Positions 38,592 to 54,986 of a stretch of DNA of 64,000 nt are shown here, one piece after another; position 1 is the stretch's first letter; each line of letters begins with the position of its first letter. The translations under genes were made by a program, and so were the position numbers. The stretch comes from Lachnospiraceae bacterium (GTDB lineage: Bacteria > Bacillota > Clostridia > Lachnospirales > Lachnospiraceae). The DNA lies in contig JAGBEO010000003.1 in NCBI GenBank assembly GCA_017936885.1, forward strand, positions 124,001 through 188,000, given 5' to 3'. The notes beneath the pieces were generated by a model that saw only the letters and a list, made by a program, of their open reading frames with translations, was not told the origin of the DNA and searched no databases.

Positions 38592-45995
<7,404 letters not shown>

Positions 45996-46005
45996 AAATA
46001 TGAGC

Positions 46006-46060
46006 AAGGAGCTGTTGCAAAAGCAGATTAGTAATCTGCCGGAGCAATGGCTCCTTTTTT
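46006..46060 (+). terminator. Terminator of the GH53 gene
   Basis: AAGGAGC-TTGC pairs with GCAA-GCTCCTT around an inner GCAGATTAGTAATCTGC hairpin; a T run follows. Confidence 0.88.
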
Positions 46061-46113
46061 GTGTCATTGAGTCTGAAAAGCTATTTTTAATATCACATTT
46101 TGTTGTTATGCTA

Positions 46114-46143
46114 TTGCCGAAATAATAGGGGGGGGGGTATAAT
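46114..46143 (+). promoter_or_regulatory. Promoter with a G10 tract in the spacer
   Basis: TTGCCG (46114-46119) and a perfect TATAAT (46138-46143) are 18 bases apart, and the last ten spacer bases are all G (46128-46137). Slippage by one base would give 17 or 19 base spacing and change promoter strength. Confidence 0.75.
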
Positions 46144-46192
46144 AAAATTGGTTTTTTTTAGTAATACACAATATATGTAGAAGGGAGATTAA

Positions 46193-46555
46193 ATGAAACA
46201 AAAGATGCTGAAAATCATCATTGTGATTGCAATCATCCTTGTGCTGATGCTGGCAGGATGGTATGTGATGTTTTCTTATTTAGGCATTGGACCGGCTTTT
46301 CCGTTTCTTCCGGAGCAGGAGATTGATATGGAGAGTGTCGAGATGGGAAAATTGGCGGAAGATCAATTGATGGCATTGGTGGAAACCGAAGACGGGGCTG
46401 AGGAAATCGCAGAGCAGTATGGTATTGAACTGGTTTCTTTTGCAGACGGCGTGGCAACCTACAGAACGCAGGAAGATCCGAATGAAGTGATTGTAAGAGG
46501 ACAGGAAAACGGATATCCGCAGCTTTATCTGAATTATGTTCGGACAATTGATTAA
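46193..46555 (+). CDS. Membrane-anchored protein resembling a free subtilisin prodomain
   Basis: 120 residues. A single hydrophobic helix at 7-29 without clear cleavage site is followed by a short linker and a 55-residue domain (66-120). That domain is similar to the prodomain of the subtilase encoded next door: AEEIAEQYGIEL, a GV-T strand and PQLYLNYVRTI here correspond to AETIAEAYHAEL, GVVT and PAVYPNYYRYI there. Prodomains of this I9-like kind act as folding helpers and inhibitors. Hence a membrane-held inhibitor or chaperone for the protease is likely (inference). Start follows AAGGGAGA; 63 bases separate it from the protease gene, with no terminator or promoter between. Confidence 0.75.
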   Translation: MKQKMLKIIIVIAIILVLMLAGWYVMFSYLGIGPAFPFLPEQEIDMESVEMGKLAEDQLMALVETEDGAEEIAEQYGIELVSFADGVATYRTQEDPNEVIVRGQENGYPQLYLNYVRTID

Positions 46556-46618
46556 GCAACAGAGTTCACAATAGTTACATTCATTAGTGAATAATAATAA
46601 AGAAAGATGAGGAGAGAG

Positions 46619-49600
46619 ATGAGTACAACGAGAAAAGTAAGGAATGCTGTGTTATCACTGCTGTTATCCGCGGCTTTGATTGCGGAACCGACGGTTGGTT
46701 CTGCTGTTGCATATGCTGCAGAGCCTGTTGACGGACAGCGTGTAAGTTTCAGTGTGACAGAGGATGAGCAGGACGGTTCCGGTGAATCAGGAAGCAAAGA
46801 AGGCGGTTCCAGTGAGTCAGGGAAAGAAGAAGGCGGTTCCAGCGAGTCAGGGAAAGAAGAAGGCGGTTCCGGTGAGTCAGGGAAAGAAGAAGGCGGTTCC
46901 GGTGAGTCAGGGAAGGAAGAAGGCGGTTCCGGTGAGTCGGGGAGCGAAGAAGGCGGTTCCGGCGAGTCAGGGAGCGAAGAAGATGGCTCTGGTGAATCAG
47001 GAAATGAGCAGGATGGTTCCGATGAGTCAGGAAGTGAAGAGGACGGTTCAGAAACAGAGGAAGATGATGAACTGAATCAGGAAGAAGAGAATCCGGAAAC
47101 AGAGGAAGAATCTGAAGAAGTGGATGAACTTGAAGAGGAAAAGACAGAGAAAGAAACAGAGGATGAAGAAGAGGAGAAGTTAGAAGGCTTTTCTTCCATG
47201 CCCTCCGGTTATAAGCTCTCATCTGAACAGAAGGAACTGAAAGCGGACCTGGCTGCAAGTATGAGTTCTTTTGATGAAGACGGAGAAGGTTCTCTTTATG
47301 TTGAGAGAGAAGTATTTGCTTTTGCAGATTCAAGAGAGGAAGCGGAAACGATTGCAGAAGCTTATCACGCAGAATTGATTGAGTATGATCTGGGTGTTGT
47401 TACTATGAAGCTGACAGAGGGGACTTCTGTCGGTAAAGCATTACGGGTGGCAGCATCTGCGGATAACAATCTGCCTGCTGTCTATCCGAATTATTACCGT
47501 TATATTACTACGGAATCGGAGTTAGAGGAAAGCAGCAGTGATTCTGATTCCCAGATAGAGATTGTGGAAGAAGAATATGACACGGCAGCAGATGAAGAGT
47601 TGGGAAGTGAAGAAGGGGATGTATTATCTCCGGAAGCTTATGAGTATGCGGTGGAGGCATACAGTGATCCTTATTTGTCCCCCGGAAGCAGTATGTATCA
47701 GTGGCAGCATGTTAATGTCGGTTCCGTCTATGCGTGGAATGCAGGATATACCGGAAGCGGTGTTAAGGTGGCAGTGCTGGACAGCGGTGTGACTCCGATG
47801 TCAAATGAGCTGACACTTGCCGGAAATGCAAATGCAATCAGTCCTTCCAGTGCGGCAACAGACGGCAACGGACATGGAACACATGTGGCAGGTATTATCG
47901 GTGCGAAAACCAACTCGATCGGCGGTGCAGGTATTGCGCCGAATGCGAGCATTTATAATGTTAAGGTAATGAGTGATGACGGTTCTGGTACGGATGATGA
48001 TATCTTAAGAGGTATTCAACAAGCCATTGACTGGAAAGTAAATGTAATTAACATGAGTTTAGGCGGTGTTGGATACAGTACGGCTTTCCAGAATAAAATT
48101 AATCAGGCATATAAGAACGGAATAGCTGTTTTTGCTGCTGCAGGCAATGACGGCGGCAGTAATATGCATTATCCCGCAGCGTATGATCATGTAATCAGTA
48201 TTGGTGCGGTAGATAATAATAATGAGAGAGCATCTTTTTCAAATTATGGAGCATGGGTGGATCTGAGTGCGCCGGGTGTTAATATCTGGTCTACCGGAAC
48301 CAGTGGAACTTCTTATGTGAGTATGAGCGGAACCTCCATGGCATGTCCGGTTGCCGCAGGTGAAGCAGCGGTTATTTTGTCTGCAAATCTGTCAGCAATC
48401 AAAGGGAAATCCGGCGGTGCCAAAGTGGATGCTTTGGAAAACTTTATGAAGGCAAATGCGGTTAATGCCGGTTCCGGTATGGGCAGAGGCGTTACCAGCC
48501 TGACGAAGGCATTTAATATCAGTGTAGCATCAGCAAAGCCGGCGGCACCGAATATTATAGCATCGGTTGCAAAGAATGCACAGAGTGTATCGGTTAAGAT
48601 CACGGCGGCAGCAGGAACAACGATTTACTATACGACAGACGGTAAGGCACCTACTTATAAAGATGGTGTTGCAGGAGCTAATACCTTGCGGTATACGGGA
48701 ACTGTTATGATAGCAGATGTGCAGAAGGGAACAGTACAGGCAATTGCAGTCAATGCAAGCGGTGTATCCAGTGCGGTGAAAAAAGTCAGCTTTACCTTAA
48801 AACCGTATGTGTCAAGTATTGAGATTTCCGGCGTGTCCCAGGTTGTGAAAGGGAAATCCTCCCAGTTAACCGCGACAGTATTGCCGACTTATGCAACAAA
48901 TAAGAAGATAACATGGAGTATAAAAAAGAGTAATGGAAGTAAGGTTGAAAAGGCAGATGGCGTAACCGTTAGTACCAATGGTAAAGTGACTGCGACTAAG
49001 ACAGCAAAAGCAGGAACTTATACTGTAACGGCAAAGGCACAGGATGCTTCCGGTAAAACGGCTACATATACGATTACAATTATTGATTCGGTTAAGATAG
49101 CATCAGCGAAGTTTACCTCAACGAAATTGGATCTGGCAATACCGACCAATAAAACATATAATATGTCATCGATGCTTGATGCAAAGACAGTATCGGGTGC
49201 GAAGGCAGCGGTATCTGATTTTAAGTGGACGAGCAGCAATACTGCGATTGCAACCGTAGATGCCAAGGGTGTTGTAACACCGAAGGCACCGGGCAGTGTA
49301 ACGATTACTGCACTGGCGAATGATACAAGTAATAAGAAGGCAACCTGTAAACTGACAATTAAGCAGCTTGCAACCACGGTAACGATTACGGGAGATAACC
49401 AGGTTGCACGCGGTAAGAGACTCACCTTAAAGGCAACAGTAGATCCGACCAATGTAAGCAATAAAAAGGTTACATGGAGTATTACGAAAAGCAATGGAAG
49501 TCAGGTGTCAAAGACAGACGGCGTAACAATCAGCTCATCAGGTGTTGTGTCAGCTACAGCAAAAGCAACAACGGGAGCTTATAAAGTAACGGCAACAGCG

Positions 49601-50560
49601 GCAGATGGAAGTAAGTGCGCTGCTTCCAAGACGATTACGGTCAAAGGCGGTGTGATCAACTCTTTGACCTTTGATAAGAAGGCGGGTACTATTTACCGGA
49701 CGGCAGGTTCTTCTTCGGCACCTACCAAAATGACGATTAAGGCGACCCTGAAAGGAACCAGCGGATTTGCAGGCAATGCCTATACGTGTACAAGCAGTAA
49801 TGAGGGTATTGCTACCGCATCGGCAACAGGAACAAACGGTACGGTAACGATTACAGTAAAGGCAACAGGCAAAGCCACCGGCAAGACAACGATTACGCTT
49901 GCATCTACCGATGGAAGCAATAAGAAGGCGACATGTACAGTTACGGTAAATAATCCGGTATCCAAAATAAATATTGCCCCTACAGCCGGCAATAACAACT
50001 ATGTTGCGAAAGGAAAGACTTTAGCGCTGAAAGCAACATTAGAGACAGAATACGGTGCAGTTTCCAATAAGAATGTGACATGGAATATATACGACAGCAA
50101 TGGAAAAGAAGCAACTGCCAAGTCTCATGGCGTGTCCATTAATGCCAGCGGTACGGTAAATGTAACGAAGACTGCTAAGTTAGGTACTTACAAGGTGAAA
50201 GCAACTGCTAAGGACGGAAGTGGTGCTAATGCTTCATATAGTATTAAAGTCACAGAGGGTGTTGAGGAAATATTTGTATTATATAAGGGATATCCATTAA
50301 CTACAAAAGGGACGAATACCATGAAGCAGTATTGGACGGCTTACTTCCCGATTTCATGGGAATCATCCAATGGCAGTTATTCCGGTTCTTTTGCGGTTTC
50401 ATCCTCTAATCCTAAAGTGATGTCAGGATCGATCGTATATTCGAACGGTTATCCATATCTTTTGGTTTCTGCAGATAATCCAGGAACTGCAACTATTACA
50501 CTTAAGGCGATGGATGGCAGCGGTAAACAGGTGAAATATAAGTTTAGGGTATATAAGTAG
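46619..50560 (+). CDS. Secreted S8 subtilisin-like protease with Ig-like repeats
   Basis: 1313 residues. Signal peptide with AYA cleavage region near 37; a Gly/Ser/Glu repeat (about 53-142) and acidic stretch to 195; I9-like prodomain about 236-296; peptidase S8 domain with Asp388 (AVLDSGV), His419 (GNGHGTHVAG) and Ser573 (GTSMACP); a chitobiase-type beta domain (TTIYYTTDGKAPT); then about six bacterial Ig-like (Big_2) domains to the C-terminus. No LPxTG. Start ATG 46619 is preferred because GAGGAG lies just before it; the ATG at 46607 is upstream of that site. Likely processes surface or host proteins. Co-transcribed with the prodomain-like gene. Confidence 0.9.
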   Translation: MSTTRKVRNAVLSLLLSAALIAEPTVGSAVAYAAEPVDGQRVSFSVTEDEQDGSGESGSKEGGSSESGKEEGGSSESGKEEGGSGESGKEEGGSGESGKEEGGSGESGSEEGGSGESGSEEDGSGESGNEQDGSDESGSEEDGSETEEDDELNQEEENPETEEESEEVDELEEEKTEKETEDEEEEKLEGFSSMPSGYKLSSEQKELKADLAASMSSFDEDGEGSLYVEREVFAFADSREEAETIAEAYHAELIEYDLGVVTMKLTEGTSVGKALRVAASADNNLPAVYPNYYRYITTESELEESSSDSDSQIEIVEEEYDTAADEELGSEEGDVLSPEAYEYAVEAYSDPYLSPGSSMYQWQHVNVGSVYAWNAGYTGSGVKVAVLDSGVTPMSNELTLAGNANAISPSSAATDGNGHGTHVAGIIGAKTNSIGGAGIAPNASIYNVKVMSDDGSGTDDDILRGIQQAIDWKVNVINMSLGGVGYSTAFQNKINQAYKNGIAVFAAAGNDGGSNMHYPAAYDHVISIGAVDNNNERASFSNYGAWVDLSAPGVNIWSTGTSGTSYVSMSGTSMACPVAAGEAAVILSANLSAIKGKSGGAKVDALENFMKANAVNAGSGMGRGVTSLTKAFNISVASAKPAAPNIIASVAKNAQSVSVKITAAAGTTIYYTTDGKAPTYKDGVAGANTLRYTGTVMIADVQKGTVQAIAVNASGVSSAVKKVSFTLKPYVSSIEISGVSQVVKGKSSQLTATVLPTYATNKKITWSIKKSNGSKVEKADGVTVSTNGKVTATKTAKAGTYTVTAKAQDASGKTATYTITIIDSVKIASAKFTSTKLDLAIPTNKTYNMSSMLDAKTVSGAKAAVSDFKWTSSNTAIATVDAKGVVTPKAPGSVTITALANDTSNKKATCKLTIKQLATTVTITGDNQVARGKRLTLKATVDPTNVSNKKVTWSITKSNGSQVSKTDGVTISSSGVVSATAKATTGAYKVTATAADGSKCAASKTITVKGGVINSLTFDKKAGTIYRTAGSSSAPTKMTIKATLKGTSGFAGNAYTCTSSNEGIATASATGTNGTVTITVKATGKATGKTTITLASTDGSNKKATCTVTVNNPVSKINIAPTAGNNNYVAKGKTLALKATLETEYGAVSNKNVTWNIYDSNGKEATAKSHGVSINASGTVNVTKTAKLGTYKVKATAKDGSGANASYSIKVTEGVEEIFVLYKGYPLTTKGTNTMKQYWTAYFPISWESSNGSYSGSFAVSSSNPKVMSGSIVYSNGYPYLLVSADNPGTATITLKAMDGSGKQVKYKFRVYK
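46775..47044 (+). repeat. 30-bp tandem repeat in the subtilase gene
   Basis: About nine copies of a 30-bp unit encoding GSGESGKEEG-like decapeptides; the middle copies are almost identical at DNA level, the last ones diverged. In-frame copy changes would alter length of the stalk between signal peptide and prodomain. Confidence 0.92.
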
Positions 50561-50579
50561 TTTGCACTACATAGCACAG

Positions 50580-50621
50580 AAAGCAGGACTTACTTGGGAA
50601 TCCAAATAAGTCCCGCTTTTT
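50580..50621 (+). terminator. Terminator of the subtilase gene
   Basis: AAAGC-GGACTTA-TTGG pairs with CCAA-TAAGTCC-GCTTT and is followed by T. Confidence 0.9.
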
Positions 50622-50658
50622 TATTTCCATTAAAATTCTTAATTTTCCCTTATCCAAG

Positions 50659-50687
50659 TGTACACTATCTTCATTTTCGGGTATAAT
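50659..50687 (+). promoter_or_regulatory. Promoter of the DUF3048 gene
   Basis: TGTACA and TATAAT with 17-base spacing, 85 bases before the ATG. Confidence 0.55.
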
Positions 50688-50771
50688 AAAAACATTCATG
50701 GTGTAAAAATTATATATATGGCAAAATAAAATCACAGCCCAAAGTACAAACAGTGCAGAAAAGAGGTACCA

Positions 50772-52025
50772 ATGTTTCAAAAGAAAGCAGCTTTACTCAC
50801 AGCAACCATATTAACGATAACAACCTGTCTGACAGCCTGCGGGAAGGAACGTGAACCTCTGCCGGAACCACAGGTAGACGAAGTACAGGAGGAAGAGGAA
50901 ATAGAGACAGAGCCGGAAGAAGAGCCGGTGGAGGAAGAAGAACTAACCACAGCCTACCCGGTGATCGAAGAACGGGAAGAAGTAAACGGTGAGATCCAAA
51001 GCTTCCTGACCGGAGAATGGACAAGCGTTGAACAGGCCAAGAGAAGACCTATCGCCGTCATGATTCCCAATAACGCCCCGGCTATGCCCCAGTACGGCTT
51101 ATCGCAGGCGGGTATTATTTACGAAGCTCCGGTGGAAGGCCGTATTACCAGATTGATGGCAGTATTCGAGAATTTTGATGAATTGGATAGGATTGGCCCG
51201 GTCAGAAGCAGCAGGGACTATTATATATATATGGCGATGGGGTATGAAGCCATCTATTGCAACTGGGGACTTGCCAAGCCCTATGTAGAAGAATTGATTA
51301 ACAGGCCGAATTATTACAATATCAGTGCAGCGGTAGACGGTATTCATAATCCTGCGGATGAAGCCTTTAAGAGAGTCAGTCGGCCGGGTTATGCCCTGGA
51401 GTTTACCGGCTATCTGGATATTGAAGGCGTATTTAAGGCAGCGGAGCGTCTGGGTTATGACTGGAATTATGATGAGAATTATGTGCCTCCGTTCCTATTT
51501 GCAGCAGATGATGTAACGGCGGATTATGCGGATAACGATGCTGCTGCCCTCATTTATCCGGGTGGCAAGTCCGGTGGTAATTCCGGCGGCTACGGTTCAT
51601 ATCACCCTTATTTCGAATATCATGAGGATGATCATCTGTACTATCGTTATCAGGATGGTAAGGCGCAGATGGACGAATATAATAATGAGCAGCTTGCAGT
51701 AAGCAATGTGGTATTCCAATATTGTCATGGTGAGGTCAGAGATGACCACGATTATCTTGCATTCGGTGTACACGGTGAAGGCGATGCCATTGTCTTTACG
51801 AACGGTAAAGTAATCAAAGGCAAATGGATGCGTTATGACGGTGATTTTACACCGGCGAAATTCTTTGATGAAGAAGGAAATGAGATTATCTTTAACCAGG
51901 GTAAAACGTGGATATGTAATATCTGGCAGGAGTACGGTGAATATGTGGAGTATGGTACGGATTCCAATAATCTGACTACACCGGATGTGCCCTCTGTCAC
52001 CGGAAACGACAAAGAGGATACGTAA
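50772..52025 (+). CDS. DUF3048-domain lipoprotein (YerB-like)
   Basis: 417 residues. Lipoprotein signal with lipobox LTAC (Cys23), then a Glu/Pro-rich linker to about 80. The DUF3048 domain follows: RPIAVMIPNNAPAMPQYGL, IYEAPVEGRITRLMAVFE, and RIGPVRSSRDYYI; a C-terminal DUF3048_C part has YHGEV-like and DGDFTPAKFF segments. B. subtilis YerB is the named relative; its biochemical role is not settled. Faces the outside of the membrane. Between its own promoter and terminator. Confidence 0.9.
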   Translation: MFQKKAALLTATILTITTCLTACGKEREPLPEPQVDEVQEEEEIETEPEEEPVEEEELTTAYPVIEEREEVNGEIQSFLTGEWTSVEQAKRRPIAVMIPNNAPAMPQYGLSQAGIIYEAPVEGRITRLMAVFENFDELDRIGPVRSSRDYYIYMAMGYEAIYCNWGLAKPYVEELINRPNYYNISAAVDGIHNPADEAFKRVSRPGYALEFTGYLDIEGVFKAAERLGYDWNYDENYVPPFLFAADDVTADYADNDAAALIYPGGKSGGNSGGYGSYHPYFEYHEDDHLYYRYQDGKAQMDEYNNEQLAVSNVVFQYCHGEVRDDHDYLAFGVHGEGDAIVFTNGKVIKGKWMRYDGDFTPAKFFDEEGNEIIFNQGKTWICNIWQEYGEYVEYGTDSNNLTTPDVPSVTGNDKEDT

Positions 52026-52098
52026 GTATCTGCAGATACGGCAAAGTCCGGCTGTTGGTGGCAGAATGAGAGAAGAGCATATTGACAGAAGATGTACG

Positions 52099-52137
52099 AG
52101 AACCCTCAGGCCGTGTTGTGTCCTGAGGGTTCTTTTT
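52099..52137 (+). terminator. Terminator of the DUF3048 gene
   Basis: AGAACCCTCAGG pairs perfectly with CCTGAGGGTTCT, followed by TTTTT. Confidence 0.95.
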
Positions 52138-52337
52138 ATCTTCTTTTAGTCTATGGGCTATGTTTTCCGGCTGCTGTTTATAAGGGGAATGGCAGCGAAC
52201 GCGGAAAAATACTGATTTTTCAAAAATTATTTTAATATTTTCCAAGTGAGAAAGGTTTTAAGTATGCCGGATATGTGGTAAAATCATGGTTATGGAAACT
52301 GGGAAGTTTCACAAAAATTGAAATGAGGTTATATTTC

Positions 52338-53327
52338 ATGAAATGGATGAAATTCAGAATTAAAACGATTACGGAAGCAGAAGATATTATTATCAGTACC
52401 CTCTATGACATAGGTTTAGAGGGCGCTCAGATTGAAGATAAGATTCCCCTTACGGCGTTGGAGAAGGAGCAGATGTTTGTAGATATCCTGCCTGACGGAC
52501 CGGAGGATGACGGTATTGCATACTTAAGCTTCTTCGTGGAAGAGAAGGAGGATGGCAGTCTGGAGGTAGACGGCATGCCGACCGATAAGGATACAATCGT
52601 ATCACAGATTGAACAGGAATTGGAGGAACTGCGGTTTTTCATGGAAATCGGGGAAGGCTCCATAACAGTGACAGAGACCGAAGATATTGACTGGATTAAC
52701 AATTGGAAGCAGTATTTTCACCAGTTCTATATTGATGACCTTTTAGTCATTCCTTCCTGGGAAGAGGTTAAGGAAGAAGATAAGGACAAAAAAATACTAC
52801 ATATAGATCCGGGCACAGCTTTTGGTACGGGTATGCATGAGACGACTCAGTTATGCATCCGTCAGATTAAGAAATTCCTGACTCAGGAGACGGAATTATT
52901 AGATGTAGGAACAGGAAGCGGTATTTTGGCAATCTTAGCTTTGATGTACGGCGCAAAGCATGCCGTTGGCACGGACTTAGACCCTTGTGCGGTAGAAGCG
53001 GTAGCGCAGAATATGGAAGCGAACCATATTCCGCAGGAATCCTTCCAAATGATGATTGGTAATATAATCACGGATCAGGAAGTACAGGATAAAGTGGGGT
53101 ATGAGTGCTATGATATCGTGGTGGCAAACATTCTGGCGGATGTGTTAGTGCCGCTGACTCCGGTGATTGTGCATCAGATGAAAAAGGGTGCCGTCTACAT
53201 CACATCAGGAATCATTAATACGAAAGAAGAGACAGTCAGACAAGCTGTGGAAGCGGCAGGCTTAGAGATTTTAGAGGTAACCTATCAAGGCGAATGGGTG
53301 TCTGTGACGGCTCGCAAGAATTCATAG
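52338..53327 (+). CDS. prmA: Ribosomal protein L11 methyltransferase
   Basis: SAM-dependent methyltransferase that trimethylates ribosomal protein L11. The N-terminal substrate domain opens MKWMKFRIKT; the catalytic part has HIDPGTAFGTGMHETT, the SAM loop DVGTGSGILAI and the VANILADVL motif. Start at 52338 follows GAGG by 8-9 bases; the frame extends to 52275 without support. 329 residues. In many Firmicutes it directly follows dnaJ. Confidence 0.95.
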   Translation: MKWMKFRIKTITEAEDIIISTLYDIGLEGAQIEDKIPLTALEKEQMFVDILPDGPEDDGIAYLSFFVEEKEDGSLEVDGMPTDKDTIVSQIEQELEELRFFMEIGEGSITVTETEDIDWINNWKQYFHQFYIDDLLVIPSWEEVKEEDKDKKILHIDPGTAFGTGMHETTQLCIRQIKKFLTQETELLDVGTGSGILAILALMYGAKHAVGTDLDPCAVEAVAQNMEANHIPQESFQMMIGNIITDQEVQDKVGYECYDIVVANILADVLVPLTPVIVHQMKKGAVYITSGIINTKEETVRQAVEAAGLEILEVTYQGEWVSVTARKNS

Positions 53328-53407
53328 TCTGATTTGAGAATTTTGCTGCATTGTTCATGAATATGCCTGTCGGCAGGCAGCAAACTGCTCCGACATGGAT
53401 GATAGGT

Positions 53408-53950
53408 ATGAAGATTTATATGAATAGAAGAATAGAGAAAGAAAGCATACGAAGATGGAGAAATCTGGCGGGAATTCTGGCATTGGTGTGGATGTGTGTG
53501 ATTTTCGCTTTTTCGGCGCAGACGAATGAAGAGTCCAGTGTAGTAAGCGAGGGACTCAGCTATCGGATGGTTCATTCCACCGGATTTCTTTTCCATTTAC
53601 ATTTAGATGAGGAACAGCTTAGAAAGATAGCTGTATCCATTGAGAGCTTTGTCAGAAAAGGTGCGCATATGACGGAGTATGCCATTCTGGCAATCCTGCT
53701 TTTTATCTGGATCGGCAGATGGGAGATAAGTGTGCTGCGCAGAAGCAGCATTGCAGTGGTTGTGACGGCGCTTTATGCGTGCAGTGACGAGTTCCATCAG
53801 TTGTTTGTAGTGGGACGGGCAGGATGCATCCGTGATGTGATGATAGACAGTGTGGGTGCTCTGTTGGGACTTGCACTTTTTCTGATACTTGACAGAGTTA
53901 TCGGAAATGCAAGAACACGCAGGCAGCTTCGACGAAAAGAAGCCCCATGA
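53408..53950 (+). CDS. VanZ-family membrane protein
   Basis: About 180 residues with four hydrophobic helices; family marks are the FAFSAQTNEES segment after helix 1, FVRKGAHMTEYAILAILL, and ALYACSDEFHQLFV with the DVMIDSVGALLG end. VanZ homologues can affect glycopeptide susceptibility, but most chromosomal copies have no known role. Start is uncertain: 53408 and 53420 are both possible and the frame is open to 53351. A basic C-terminal tail follows the last helix. Confidence 0.82.
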   Translation: MKIYMNRRIEKESIRRWRNLAGILALVWMCVIFAFSAQTNEESSVVSEGLSYRMVHSTGFLFHLHLDEEQLRKIAVSIESFVRKGAHMTEYAILAILLFIWIGRWEISVLRRSSIAVVVTALYACSDEFHQLFVVGRAGCIRDVMIDSVGALLGLALFLILDRVIGNARTRRQLRRKEAP

Positions 53951-54028
53951 GGTATCAAAGCAGGATCATCTGATAAGCGGTTTGTGATCTGAGTGACAGA
54001 TTGCGTAAAAACGGAGGAACAGCGGATT

Positions 54029-54772
54029 ATGTATCAGTTTTTTGTGGAGCCGTCACAGATTCAGAATAAAAGAATCGTGATAACCGGCAGTGATGTCAAT
54101 CATATTAAGAATGTTCTTCGCATGAAGGCCGGAGACGAGATCGCAGTCAGCAATGGGATTGACGGTAAAGAATACCATTGCGGGATAGAATCGCTGACAG
54201 AGGATGAAATTGTCTGCGGGCTTCGTTTTATCAAGGAAGACGGTGTGGAGCTTGCCTCTAAGATTTATCTGTTCCAGGGACTCCCCAAGGCGGATAAGAT
54301 GGAGTTGATTATACAGAAAGCGGTGGAACTGGGGGCTTATGAAGTGATCCCTGTGTCTGCCAAGCGGTGTGTGGTTAAACTGGATGAGAAGAAAGCGGCG
54401 AATAAGGTCAGCAGATGGCAGGGAATTGCAGAGGCGGCAGCCAAACAGAGTAAGCGCGCTGTTATTCCCCGGGTACATTCCGTATTGAACATGAAAGAAG
54501 CGATTGCCTATGCGCAGGATATGGAAGTAAAGCTGATTCCTTATGAACTGGCGGAGGATATGCAGCATACAAGGCAGATGATTGAAGCGGTACAGCCCGG
54601 TCAGAGGGTTGCGGTTTTTATCGGCCCGGAGGGCGGTTTCGAGGAAAGTGAGATACAGACGGCTTTGGAAGCCGGGATAGAGCCGGTCACACTCGGCAGG
54701 AGAATCCTGCGGACGGAGACAGCGGGATTCACGGTCATATCATGGCTGATGTATCATTTAGAGCAGGGATGA
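54029..54772 (+). CDS. rsmE: 16S rRNA (uracil(1498)-N(3))-methyltransferase
   Basis: Methylates U1498 of 16S rRNA. SPOUT fold: N-terminal PUA-like domain (YQFFVEPSQI and DVNHIKNVLRMKAGD) and C-terminal knot with IGPEGGFEESEI and LGRRILRTETA. Start at 54029 follows GGAGG; the frame begins at 53993. 247 residues. With prmA it forms the usual ribosome-methylation pair. Confidence 0.95.
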   Translation: MYQFFVEPSQIQNKRIVITGSDVNHIKNVLRMKAGDEIAVSNGIDGKEYHCGIESLTEDEIVCGLRFIKEDGVELASKIYLFQGLPKADKMELIIQKAVELGAYEVIPVSAKRCVVKLDEKKAANKVSRWQGIAEAAAKQSKRAVIPRVHSVLNMKEAIAYAQDMEVKLIPYELAEDMQHTRQMIEAVQPGQRVAVFIGPEGGFEESEIQTALEAGIEPVTLGRRILRTETAGFTVISWLMYHLEQG

Positions 54773-54986
54773 ACCGGCAGATATTAATGATTTTCGGAAA
54801 AAGGGATATTTGCGCGGATCGCAGTGACCATAGATCAGAAAAGAACATAATATATTATATGAGGCGACCTGATTCATTATTCGTTAAATTCAGCATAGCC
54901 GATGATAAAAGTTCCGATAGATGATAGGTTGAAAAATCACGCTGCTCTGACATGAATGATTAGTCTGAAAGAAAGGAATGACAGAA

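Noticed and set aside
46775-47044. Possible CRISPR-like repeat array
   Set aside because: Units are directly adjacent without spacers and encode an in-frame decapeptide.
46749-47333. Minus-strand frame with HRNRLLLSLT-type repeats
   Set aside because: It is the complement of the 30-bp repeats of the subtilase gene; the repeat gives an open frame by construction.
54742-54924. 60-codon frame between rsmE and the desulfurase gene
   Set aside because: Starts inside rsmE, no family resemblance and no ribosome site; treated as chance.
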